From JAGNXB01 sp942490895 (GTDB lineage: Bacteria > Bacteroidota > Bacteroidia > Chitinophagales > Saprospiraceae): a stretch of 64,000 bases of DNA. The translations under genes were made by a program, and so were the position numbers. Under the pieces are notes generated by a model. The model saw nothing but the letters and a program-made list of their open reading frames with translations. It made no database searches and had not been told where the DNA came from. Each line of letters starts with the position of its first letter. The stretch's first letter is position 1. Shown here in pieces: positions 44,841-53,125 of the stretch. The stretch spans positions 124,001 through 188,000 of the forward strand of contig CALNZC010000066.1 of the NCBI GenBank assembly GCA_942490895.1. Direction: 5' to 3'.

Positions 44841-45290
44841 ATGCTGGAGATGAAAAAATTTATGAGTCTGCTTTTATTCCTTGGACTGGCAACATTCACA
44901 TTTGCTCAGGACGAGGCGGCTACCGGCCCAGCCGCAAAATTTGAAACAATTGAGATCGACTATGGTACAATCGATCAGGGTGCTGATGGCATCCGGAAGT
45001 TTATGTTTACCAATACCGGAACTGACCCTCTCGTGATCAAGAATGCACGTGGAAGTTGTGGTTGCACTGTTCCTACATGGCCAAAAGAGCCTGTCATGCC
45101 AGGCGAAACGGCATCTGTTGATGTGAAGTACGACACAAACCGTGTTGGCAAATTCACCAAAACAGTAACACTGACAACAAATGAAACGATTGGTACACGT
45201 ATGTTGACCATCAAAGGTAATATCCTGAAAAAGGAAGTTGAGCAAGCTGTTCCATCTAGCAAGCCTAGCATCCTGAAGGACGGCGAATAA
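44841..45290 (+). CDS. DUF1573 domain-containing exported protein
   Basis: A 149-residue protein with a signal peptide (MKKFMSLLLFLGLATFTFAQ; the start may be ATG 44841 or 44850). The DUF1573 domain is an immunoglobulin-like beta sandwich with the family motif FTNTGTDPLVIKNARGSCGCT, then PGETASVDVKYDT and KTVTLTTNE. These proteins are very common in Bacteroidota, are periplasmic or surface-associated, and have no proven function. A strong terminator follows, so the gene is monocistronic. Confidence 0.88.
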   Translation: MLEMKKFMSLLLFLGLATFTFAQDEAATGPAAKFETIEIDYGTIDQGADGIRKFMFTNTGTDPLVIKNARGSCGCTVPTWPKEPVMPGETASVDVKYDTNRVGKFTKTVTLTTNETIGTRMLTIKGNILKKEVEQAVPSSKPSILKDGE

Positions 45291-45309
45291 GCCATTCCGA
45301 TTCAGCTTG

Positions 45310-45351
45310 AAAAACCCCTTGCGGTGGCTTCGTCCATTGCAAGGGGTTTTT
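45310..45351 (+). terminator. Terminator after the DUF1573 gene
   Basis: A perfect 13-base stem (45310-45322 with 45339-45351, AAAAACCCCTTGC / GCAAGGGGTTTTT) with a 16-base loop and further T after it. The open frame of the next gene extends into this hairpin, which argues for its later ATG. Confidence 0.92.
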
Positions 45352-45392
45352 CTTTTTCGATGAAGCCATGCAAACCTGTAATTTGCAGTCAA

Positions 45393-47831
45393 ATGCGCAT
45401 TATGGCCTTTGTTCGTTTCATCCTGGCGACACTGTTGACAATTGGACTGATTTATGTTCTCGACCACCAGGTGAAGTTGGGAGACAACACCCTGCCTCCG
45501 CCAGGCAAATTCTTCTCACCCCAACATGGTTTTTGGATGAATGCGGAACCTGTAGGCATTCGATATCCACATCGCGACCTTCATCTGGATGGATTACGAG
45601 GGGAAGTCAGCCTCCTTTTTGATGATCAGATGATCCCCCATATTTATGCAGAGAATGATCTGGATGCGGCCTTTGCCCAAGGCTATGCTTCAGCCACACT
45701 CCGGTTGTTCCAAATGGACCTCAGCTCCAGAGCCCCTCTGGGCAGACTTTCTGAAATCCTGGGTGAGCGAACCTTGGACTATGATCTCGGGCAACGAAGA
45801 AAAGGCATCCTCGAAGCCGCAGAACGCCTGGCTGCATCCTGGGAAGCCAAAGCTGAAATCCGGCCTCAATTGCAAGCCTTCACAGACGGCGTCAATGCCC
45901 GCATCAATGAATTAAATCCGCGAGAATGGCCTTTGGAGTTTAAACTGCTGGACTATGCACCAGAACCCTGGACCTTCTTAAAATCTGCCGGTTTTATCAT
46001 GGCCATGTCAGAGACCCTTGCCCGCACTGCTCATGACATCCCGTTAAGCAATGCCTACCAGGTCGTCGGACCTGCCGATTTCACGTTCCTCTACCCCAAC
46101 CAAAACCCGAAGGATATTCCCGTCATTCCAGACACGACGATCGTTGCTTCCACAAAGGACACCTTACAGCATGTCCCTCCCGCTTCTGGGACCTGGGGGT
46201 ACCAGGATTGGCTACCTGAAAGCGCTCCCGGTGTCGGCAGTAACAACTGGGCTGTCAGTCGAGAGAAGACAAGAGATCACTTGTCCATCCTCTGCAATGA
46301 CCCCCACCTTGCCCTGACACTGCCATCGATCTGGCTGGAAATGCAGATCACCACTCCCAAGGCATCCGCTTACGGAGTGGTGTTTCCGCCATTATTAGGA
46401 ATCGCTATCGGGTTCAATGAACATGCCGCATGGGGATTTACCAATGCCGGGCACGATGTCATGGACTGGTATGCTATTCGTTGGACAGATGAGTCCAAGA
46501 CCACCTATCTGTTGGATGGGCAGGAAAAAAAGGCCGTGCTTCGAACAGAAACCATCGCTGTTCGAGGTCGGAAAGAACCCGTCCTGGACACAGTACGATT
46601 TACTGTCTGGGGACCTGTCCCCAACTTGAAAACGGGTACCTCTGGTGCGGATCTGGCCATGCACTGGATTCCGTTACTGGATATTGACGACCGGATGGGT
46701 GTGGCTTTTGCAAAAATCAATCAAGCCCGGACCGTGGATCAGTGGCTCCTTCCATTGGATGTTTATGATGCACCCATGCAAAATGCATTATTTGCTACCA
46801 CCACAGGAGATATCGCCCTTCGGGTCAGCGGACTACTTCCGATCCGGAATCAGACGGATGGCCGACTGGTTCAGGATGGCTCTCGTTCTGAAGTCGGCTG
46901 GATCGGATTCGTCCCGGACGACGAAAATCCAATGACGATCAATCCATCTCAAGGGTATATCGCCTCTGCCAATCAACAATCGACGGATGCGTCCTATCCG
47001 TATGCCTATAACGGCATATTTGAACACTATAGAGGCAGATACATCAATCAACGGCTTCGCGGTAATGATTCATTGACCATTGAAGATATGATGGCCCTCC
47101 AATTCGACAATACCAGCCTGTTTGCACAAGAGGCGATGGGTGTGTTTTATCCCTTGATTGACACCGCTTCACTATCAGAATCAGAATTTCTGGCCTTGAA
47201 GAGCCTCCGTGGATGGGAAGGAAAATTTGATGCCCTGAACAATATGCCCCTCTTGTTCGACTTATGGCAACGGCAGGTGGACAGCCTGACCTGGGATGAA
47301 CTTTATTCCGCAAGGGAGCAGATGCCGGTTGAACTTCCGGAGGAATGGCGGCTCTTGGAATTATTACAATCTACACCTGACCTCAAGTGGTTTGATATTC
47401 AAGCCACCCAGGATGTGGAGAATGGGTCCGACATTGTCACCCAGGCCTGGAAGAATGCATATCGTCAATTCACAGATCTTTCCGCATCAGGAAAGGGTTT
47501 TTGGTCCGCCTATCAATCGACCGACATCATTCATCTCGCCCGAATACCTGCTTTTTCCGCTATGGACCTGGAACTTGGAGGGAACAAAGATGCGCTCAAT
47601 GCCATCACATCTACCAATGGTCCATCCTGGCGAATGATTGTCGAATTGGGGCCACAGATACGGGCTTTTGGCATTTATCCTGGCGGCCAATCCGGCAATC
47701 CTGGTAGTGCATTTTATCGCAATTTCCTGCCCACCTGGCAGAAAGGTGAATACCGATCCTTGCAGATCCGGACCAAAGAGGAGATCATGAATATGGCTCC
47801 ATTGATTGCTCTGACCTTGAAAACGAATTGA
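45393..47831 (+). CDS. Penicillin acylase family protein (peptidase S45)
   Basis: An 812-residue Ntn hydrolase precursor. An N-terminal membrane segment or signal anchor (about 5-24) is followed by the small subunit, a linker, and the self-cleavage site GVGSNNWAVS, where the Ser after the Gly becomes the nucleophile of the large subunit. NNWA and, later, NDPHLALTLPSIWLEMQI are family hallmarks. It should act in the periplasm on amide-linked acyl groups, with substrates such as acyl-homoserine lactones or beta-lactams possible but unproven. ATG at 45393 is chosen; the longer frame crosses a terminator. ATG 45402 is an alternative. The next gene starts three bases after the stop. Confidence 0.87.
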   Translation: MRIMAFVRFILATLLTIGLIYVLDHQVKLGDNTLPPPGKFFSPQHGFWMNAEPVGIRYPHRDLHLDGLRGEVSLLFDDQMIPHIYAENDLDAAFAQGYASATLRLFQMDLSSRAPLGRLSEILGERTLDYDLGQRRKGILEAAERLAASWEAKAEIRPQLQAFTDGVNARINELNPREWPLEFKLLDYAPEPWTFLKSAGFIMAMSETLARTAHDIPLSNAYQVVGPADFTFLYPNQNPKDIPVIPDTTIVASTKDTLQHVPPASGTWGYQDWLPESAPGVGSNNWAVSREKTRDHLSILCNDPHLALTLPSIWLEMQITTPKASAYGVVFPPLLGIAIGFNEHAAWGFTNAGHDVMDWYAIRWTDESKTTYLLDGQEKKAVLRTETIAVRGRKEPVLDTVRFTVWGPVPNLKTGTSGADLAMHWIPLLDIDDRMGVAFAKINQARTVDQWLLPLDVYDAPMQNALFATTTGDIALRVSGLLPIRNQTDGRLVQDGSRSEVGWIGFVPDDENPMTINPSQGYIASANQQSTDASYPYAYNGIFEHYRGRYINQRLRGNDSLTIEDMMALQFDNTSLFAQEAMGVFYPLIDTASLSESEFLALKSLRGWEGKFDALNNMPLLFDLWQRQVDSLTWDELYSAREQMPVELPEEWRLLELLQSTPDLKWFDIQATQDVENGSDIVTQAWKNAYRQFTDLSASGKGFWSAYQSTDIIHLARIPAFSAMDLELGGNKDALNAITSTNGPSWRMIVELGPQIRAFGIYPGGQSGNPGSAFYRNFLPTWQKGEYRSLQIRTKEEIMNMAPLIALTLKTN

Positions 47832-47834
47832 TCT

Positions 47835-48194
47835 ATGATCCGACCTGTCGCTATCATCCTGACCATCATTGCACTCTCCTTTCTCTCTGGCCCATGGTTA
47901 CCCTGGTGGTCTATTGCCCCTTTGGCAGCGCTGATCTGTTTCCTACTGCATGCTCGACCGCTACATGCGTTTATCGAAGGGTTTATTTCCGGTCTGTTCT
48001 TGTGGGGTGGCCTGGCATTTTTTCAGGATCGAGCCAATGATCAAATACTGAGTGCCCAGATCGGTGCCCTGTTCAATGGGCTGTCTTCTCCAATGGTTCT
48101 GGTGCTCACGGGGCTCATGGGTGGTCTTGTTGCCAGTTTGGGAGCGTGGTCTGGTGCCGCCGCCAGAGAGCTCTTCCAACAGACAAAAAAATAG
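47835..48194 (+). CDS. Small hypothetical membrane protein
   Basis: A 119-residue protein with about four membrane segments (for example IILTIIALSFLSGPWLPWW, PLAALICFLLHA, FIEGFISGLFLWGGLAFF, VLVLTGLMGGLVASLGAW). No motif is recognised. It starts three bases after the S45 acylase stop and is surely co-transcribed with it, but a functional link is not shown. Confidence 0.72.
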   Translation: MIRPVAIILTIIALSFLSGPWLPWWSIAPLAALICFLLHARPLHAFIEGFISGLFLWGGLAFFQDRANDQILSAQIGALFNGLSSPMVLVLTGLMGGLVASLGAWSGAAARELFQQTKK

Positions 48195-48230
48195 ATTTTA
48201 AAATTATCTTTTTTCTATAAGATATTTATT

Positions 48231-48238
48231 TATATTTG
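48231..48238 (+). promoter_or_regulatory. -7 promoter box of the candidate non-coding RNA
   Basis: TATATTTG fits TAnnTTTG and is preceded by about 45 bases of very AT-rich sequence, as in strong promoters. No reading frame starts downstream of it. Confidence 0.6.
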
Positions 48239-48240
48239 CA

Positions 48241-48446
48241 GGGCTCGTAACCTAGCAGCCGCTTCCTTATCCCGGGATCAGCGGTCTTGGTGCTTTTGCG
48301 CCGATAATCCCTATGAACATCTTCTGATTCTCTTGCCGGTCATCCCAAAGACCGGTTCCTGAATGTATTCAGGTAGACCAAAACCGATTTCAAGGCTGGA
48401 GAGTCCATTCTTGAAAGGCCGTCAATTTGACGGCCTTTTCATTTTC
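48241..48446 (+). ncRNA. Candidate structured non-coding RNA, class unknown
   Basis: About 200 bases with a promoter in front and a terminator at the end, but no plausible reading frame. The ends pair: GGGCTC (48241-48246) with GAGTCC (48401-48406), and CAGCC (48256-48260) with GGCTG (48394-48398). Inside are hairpins CCGCT/AGCGG (48259-48284), GGTGC-TTTT-GCGCC (48289-48302), CCGGTC/GACCGG (48336-48355) and CCTGAA-TGTA-TTCAGG (48358-48373). Size is compatible with 6S RNA, but the branched layout and lack of known motifs do not let me name it. It could also be a stand-alone small regulatory RNA. Confidence 0.6.
48414..48446 (+). terminator. Terminator of the candidate RNA
   Basis: AAAGGCCGTC pairs with GACGGCCTTT over a five-base loop and is followed by T-rich sequence. 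It ends 20 bases before the tex promoter box, isolating tex from upstream transcription. Confidence 0.88.
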
Positions 48447-48465
48447 TAGGCGTTGATCCAGTCCC

Positions 48466-48473
48466 TACCTTTG
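48466..48473 (+). promoter_or_regulatory. -7 promoter box of tex, very close to the start codon
   Basis: TACCTTTG fits TAnnTTTG and ends six bases before the ATG at 48480, which implies a leaderless or nearly leaderless transcript. Confidence 0.55.
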
Positions 48474-48479
48474 GGACTT

Positions 48480-50624
48480 ATGCATCAAGACGATCAACCC
48501 AACTTTTCTCAGCGAATAGCCACAACGACTGGCCTCCCCAAACATGCTGTTCAGCGTGTTCTCGAACTGTTCAGTGAAGGCGCCTCTCTTCCCTTTGTCG
48601 CCCGATACCGAAAGGAAGCCACCGGGGGGCTTGATGAATATGCGCTCAGCCAGATTCAACGGGCACACCAACAAATGGAAACACTCGTGGCCAGGCGTAC
48701 CTATATCCTGGCCGCCATTGAGGAAGCTGGTGCACTCACACCCGCACTCAGAAGCCAGATCGAAAGCACCTGGGATGCGACTGTCTTAGAGGACATCTAT
48801 CTGCCCTACAAGAAAAAGAGGAAGACTCGAGCCAGTATCGCACGAGATAAAGGTCTTGAGCCCCTGGCGACATTGATACTCGAACATCGCAGTCGAGATC
48901 TCCGTCAATCCATCCACCCCTACATCTCTGCGGATGTCCCCGATATGGAGGCTGCCTTGCAGGGCGCCCGGGATATCCTTGCGGAATGGTTCAGTGATGA
49001 TTCCGGCAATCGGGACAGATTGCGTCAACTCCTTTGGCGCGACGGAGGTGTCGAAGCAAAAAAAACGAAGAAAGACCATCCGGATAAAGAGAAGTATCGC
49101 GATTATTTCGATTATCAGGAATCGGTAAAGAAGATCCCTTCACACCGGTTTCTGGCTGTTCGGCGAGGTGAGAATGAAGGTGTTTTGCGGATGCATATCC
49201 GGCTGAACGAACCCGCTGTTATGATCGACTGGTTGTGCCGGCGGTATATCAAGTATTCTGGCACCTGTGCTGACCAAATCCGATTGGCCGTAGAGGACAG
49301 CTTCCAAAGGCTGCTCATGCCATCCCTTGAAAATGAACTGACAGCTGAGCTGCAGAGCCGGATGGAAGATGAGGCCATAGGTGTATTTGCCCAAAACCTG
49401 CGCCAACTCCTCCTGGCCGCCCCTCTCGGCCAAGTGGCCACTCTTGCACTGGACCCCGGGTATCGAACCGGATGCAAAGTGGCCTGTATGAATGCTCAAG
49501 GTGACCTGTTGGCGTCCACCACCATCTATCCTTTACCCCCTCAAAACGAAACGGACAACGCTGCCAAAACACTGGAACACCTGATTCGGACACATCAGAT
49601 CAAAGCGATGGCCATCGGAGATGGGACAGGTGGTAAAGAAGCCTTTTCCTGGTCTCAAACCTTGCCGTATTGCGACCAACTGGACATTCACCTCGTGAAT
49701 GAAAATGGTGCGTCCATCTATTCAGCATCAGATGTTGCCCGCGAAGAATTCCCGGATCTGGACCTGACTTTTCGCAGTGCGGCATCCATAGGCAGACGTC
49801 TCATGGACCCTCTGGCGGAGCTGGTTAAAATTGATCCCAAATCAATTGGGGTCGGACAATACCAACATGATGTTCATCAAGGAAAACTGAAACAAGCTCT
49901 CGATGAAACCACCCAATTTGTCGTCAATCAAGTGGGCATTCAGGTCAATACGGCCAGTGAGCACCTGTTGCAACACGTTGCCGGATTGGGACCTGTTCTA
50001 GCCAAAAAGATCATCGCCCACAGACAGGATATCGGTTCATTTCAAAACCGCGCCCAACTGAAGGAGGTTGAACGAATGGGGGCAAAGACATTTGAACAAT
50101 GCGCCGGATTTCTTCGGGTCCGAAACAGTCCTCATCCATTGGACAATACCGGGATACATCCTGAACGATATCGCCTGGTCGAACAAATTGCCAGGGACCA
50201 GGGGATCCCACTTCAGGACTTGATCCAAAATGCCGAGGTGATCAACAAGATTTCCTGGCAGAAATATATCCAGGATGAAGTGGGCATGCCCACCCTACTC
50301 GATATTCAGGAAGAATTGAAACGCCCCGGCCACGATCCTCGAGGGAAAGCACAATCGTTCCGCTTTTCCGAAGAAGTCAAGGATATCCAGGACATCCGGG
50401 CGGGCATGGTCCTTCCAGGGTTGATCAGCAACATTACCAATTTTGGTGCCTTTGTTCATTTGGGGATCAAAGAAGACGGGATGATCCACGTTTCCCAAAT
50501 GGCCAACAAATTCATTCGCCACCCTTCCGAAGTAGTTTCACTCCAGCAACCCGTACAGGTCAAGGTATTGAATGTGGATATTGCCCGGCACCGGATCGAC
50601 TTGACCATGAAGGACTTGTCATGA
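48480..50624 (+). CDS. tex: Tex-family RNA-binding transcription accessory protein
   Basis: A 714-residue protein of the Tex/Spt6 family, a nucleic-acid-binding factor associated with transcription. Domains in order: N-terminal helical Tex domain (ELFSEGASLPFVARYRKEATGGLDE), YqgF/RNase H-like domain (about 320-450; LDPGYRTGCKVA), helix-hairpin-helix (AGLGPVLAKKIIAHRQDIGSF) and a C-terminal S1 domain (about 640-710; GMVLPGLISNITNFGAFVHLGI). The start at 48480 follows the family (QRIATTTGL near the N-terminus) and the promoter position. The stop overlaps the pbpC start by four bases. Confidence 0.94.
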   Translation: MHQDDQPNFSQRIATTTGLPKHAVQRVLELFSEGASLPFVARYRKEATGGLDEYALSQIQRAHQQMETLVARRTYILAAIEEAGALTPALRSQIESTWDATVLEDIYLPYKKKRKTRASIARDKGLEPLATLILEHRSRDLRQSIHPYISADVPDMEAALQGARDILAEWFSDDSGNRDRLRQLLWRDGGVEAKKTKKDHPDKEKYRDYFDYQESVKKIPSHRFLAVRRGENEGVLRMHIRLNEPAVMIDWLCRRYIKYSGTCADQIRLAVEDSFQRLLMPSLENELTAELQSRMEDEAIGVFAQNLRQLLLAAPLGQVATLALDPGYRTGCKVACMNAQGDLLASTTIYPLPPQNETDNAAKTLEHLIRTHQIKAMAIGDGTGGKEAFSWSQTLPYCDQLDIHLVNENGASIYSASDVAREEFPDLDLTFRSAASIGRRLMDPLAELVKIDPKSIGVGQYQHDVHQGKLKQALDETTQFVVNQVGIQVNTASEHLLQHVAGLGPVLAKKIIAHRQDIGSFQNRAQLKEVERMGAKTFEQCAGFLRVRNSPHPLDNTGIHPERYRLVEQIARDQGIPLQDLIQNAEVINKISWQKYIQDEVGMPTLLDIQEELKRPGHDPRGKAQSFRFSEEVKDIQDIRAGMVLPGLISNITNFGAFVHLGIKEDGMIHVSQMANKFIRHPSEVVSLQQPVQVKVLNVDIARHRIDLTMKDLS

Positions 50625-52960
50625 GCCCTTCACCTGGCACAGACCTCGTTCCACGGCCGGTGAAGCGACCTCGTCGATGGCTCCTCCTGGCGATGGCACT
50701 CTTTTTCCTGGTGTGGCTGTTCTGGCCAGTCCATTTATCCGAGGACCCGATGTCGACCATCCTCATGGATCAATCCGGGCAATTAATGGATGCCCGAATT
50801 GCCCCGGATGGCCAGTGGCGTTTTCCACCTGCGCAGTCTGTGCCAGACAAATTTGAGCAGGCATTACTCACTTATGAAGATCGCTGGTTTTATTGGCATC
50901 CCGGATTCAATCCAGTGAGCATGTTCAATGCCTTTCGGGAGAACATTCGATCCGGGAAAATTCAACGTGGTGGCAGTACAATTACCATGCAGCTCGTCCG
51001 ATTATCCCGAAAGGGGCAGCCCCGAACCTATCGGGAAAAATGGATTGAATTGCTCAGCGCCATTCGTCTGAGTGTCCAGTCTCGAAAGCGTTCCGTCCTC
51101 AAGGAGTACATTGCTCGTGCCCCTTTTGGCGGAAATGTAGTGGGGTTGGAAGCGGCAACCTGGCGATATTATGGCAAACCATCACACCTGCTCAGCTGGG
51201 GTGAGGCCGCTACACTGGCCGTCCTGCCCAACAGCCCTGCGCTGATCCACCCCGGACGAAACAGAGATCAACTGCGACAAAAGCGAGATGCCTTGTTCCT
51301 TCGGATGGTCAAACAGGGCGTCCTCTCAGCTGATGCTGCTGCTATGGCTCAGCTGGAACCCATCCCGGAAATCCCGGTCGCCCTGCCCCGGCGTGCTCCA
51401 GAATTAGCCACTACGCTTGGAAAGCAGCAGGCCGGACGAATCCACACCACCCTGGATGGCCGACTGCAGGATGCTGCCAGAGGGATCATGTTGCGCCATC
51501 ATGATCGACTTGCCGGAAATGGGATTGAAAATCAGGCTGTTCTGATCGTTCGAAACAGTGACCACCAGGTGCTTGTTTATGCCGGAAACAGTCCTGCCCC
51601 CAATACCCGAGGAGGAGATGTCGATATCATTCAGGCAGCCCGCAGCCCTGGATCGACCTTGAAACCCCTTCTTTTTGCCTGTGCTCTGGATGACGGACTG
51701 ATCTGGCCCAGAACCCTCATCGATGATATACCAACCCAATACGGTTCCTACCGTCCCGAAAATTACAACCGACAATATGAGGGCATCGTCCCTGCTGAGA
51801 GGGCGCTTGCCTCTTCTCTCAATATTCCAATGGTGCGTTTATTGCGGTCATTCGGCGTTGACCCCTTCCTTAAAAAGCTGCAAGGCTTTGGACTGCATTC
51901 GCTGGATCGATCTGCTGACCACTACGGCCTCTCCCTTATCCTGGGAGGCGGTGAGGTCTCCCTTTGGCAGTTGGTCCAGACCTATGCCGCCATCGCTTTT
52001 GACCTCCGCACCTCCACGGAAGGACAGATAGTTGAAGACAACCGATTGGTAGTCGAATCTGATCATTCGAAGCCCGGGCAGATTAAGGTTCCCGGACGGG
52101 GCGCCAGCTGGCAAATGATGGAAGCAATGCGACTTCCGGATCGGCCAGCAGGACAGGAGAACTGGACATTCTTTCAATCCTCGAGGACCATCGCCTGGAA
52201 GACAGGCACCAGCTTCGGCTTTAAAGATGCCTGGGCCATAGGGGTTACCCCTGAGTATACTATCGGTGTTTGGGTCGGCAACGCAGATGGTGAGCCCCGA
52301 CCTGATCTGGTGGGCTTAAAAGCGGCTGCGCCCATTCTCTTCGATCTGTTTGACCTTCTCCCTGAAACGACATGGTTCTCCCCGCCTTTGGATGATCTTG
52401 ACTATGCGGTCTCCTGTACGTTTTCGGGACACCCCCCCGGCCCATTTTGCCCAAGAGATACGATACTAGTCCCATTCCGTTCACGGCGACCCAAGCCTTG
52501 CGCCTACCATCAGGAATTCTTTCTGGATCCGCATTCGGGGCACCGAATTAACAGCAGTTGTGCTTTGCCTGCTCTTGCAAGTCGGAAGACTTATGCTGTC
52601 TTAGCTCCGCTTCAAGCACACTATTACCAGATGCATCATCCGGAATATGAATCCTTACCGGCATTGGATGCCCGTTGTCAGGAAGGGGCCGACCTCTGCC
52701 CCATTCAATGGATTTATCCGGCTGAGTTCACCCGAATGGTCCTGCCTGTTGATCTGGACGGCCAGCGTCAGTCCATTCTGTTAAGAGCTACCCATCGGGA
52801 AGACGCAGCCATTCTGCACTGGCATCTGGATGATCAATTTCTGGGGTCAACGAAACAGGTTCACGCAATGACCGTACAACCCTCTCCTGGCTTGCACACT
52901 GTATCTCTGGTCGATGGGTCTGGCAATCGAACGGAGCAGCAAATTGAGATTCAGGAATAA
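50621..52960 (+). CDS. pbpC: Penicillin-binding protein 1C
   Basis: A 779-residue bifunctional class A PBP. After a membrane anchor (about 20-38) comes the glycosyltransferase domain GT51 with YEDRWFYWHPGFNP and GGSTITMQLVRL. The transpeptidase domain follows with SPGSTLKPLLF (SxxK), SSLNIP (SxN) and KTGTSFGFKDAW (KTG). The C-terminal about 85 residues are the BiPBP_C beta domain that marks PBP1C. The alpha-2-macroglobulin gene often paired with pbpC is absent; the neighbour is tex. It overlaps tex by four bases. Confidence 0.94.
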   Translation: MSPSPGTDLVPRPVKRPRRWLLLAMALFFLVWLFWPVHLSEDPMSTILMDQSGQLMDARIAPDGQWRFPPAQSVPDKFEQALLTYEDRWFYWHPGFNPVSMFNAFRENIRSGKIQRGGSTITMQLVRLSRKGQPRTYREKWIELLSAIRLSVQSRKRSVLKEYIARAPFGGNVVGLEAATWRYYGKPSHLLSWGEAATLAVLPNSPALIHPGRNRDQLRQKRDALFLRMVKQGVLSADAAAMAQLEPIPEIPVALPRRAPELATTLGKQQAGRIHTTLDGRLQDAARGIMLRHHDRLAGNGIENQAVLIVRNSDHQVLVYAGNSPAPNTRGGDVDIIQAARSPGSTLKPLLFACALDDGLIWPRTLIDDIPTQYGSYRPENYNRQYEGIVPAERALASSLNIPMVRLLRSFGVDPFLKKLQGFGLHSLDRSADHYGLSLILGGGEVSLWQLVQTYAAIAFDLRTSTEGQIVEDNRLVVESDHSKPGQIKVPGRGASWQMMEAMRLPDRPAGQENWTFFQSSRTIAWKTGTSFGFKDAWAIGVTPEYTIGVWVGNADGEPRPDLVGLKAAAPILFDLFDLLPETTWFSPPLDDLDYAVSCTFSGHPPGPFCPRDTILVPFRSRRPKPCAYHQEFFLDPHSGHRINSSCALPALASRKTYAVLAPLQAHYYQMHHPEYESLPALDARCQEGADLCPIQWIYPAEFTRMVLPVDLDGQRQSILLRATHREDAAILHWHLDDQFLGSTKQVHAMTVQPSPGLHTVSLVDGSGNRTEQQIEIQE

Positions 52961-52997
52961 AAAAAGTCCTACACCAGGGGGAAACTTGGTGTAGGAC
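52959..52997 (-). terminator. Terminator for the leftward histidine-kinase operon
   Basis: GTCCTACACC (52966-52975) pairs perfectly with GGTGTAGGAC (52988-52997). On the minus strand seven T follow the stem, on the plus strand none, so it serves the leftward transcript ending at 53126. The 165-base gap holds nothing else that I can identify. Confidence 0.82.
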
Positions 52998-53125
52998 CCA
53001 ACAAACATACTATGAGAAAACCTTTACGAAGATGAGGCAGATCATCTTGAGTGTCAAGGTATAATTCGGCAATGGAGGGCGAATCTCAGGGAACGGTAGG
53101 ATTCGTTGAGGGAACGGTCAGAACT

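Noticed and set aside
45324..45392. Longer start of the S45 acylase at 45324
   Set aside because: It begins within the terminator hairpin of the DUF1573 gene; ATG 45393 gives a normal signal anchor.
48241..48446. Naming the RNA as 6S RNA, SRP RNA, RNase P RNA or tmRNA
   Set aside because: Size rules out RNase P and tmRNA, the SRP core GGAAG loop context is missing, and the branched fold is not the simple long hairpin of 6S. No class could be supported without a model search.
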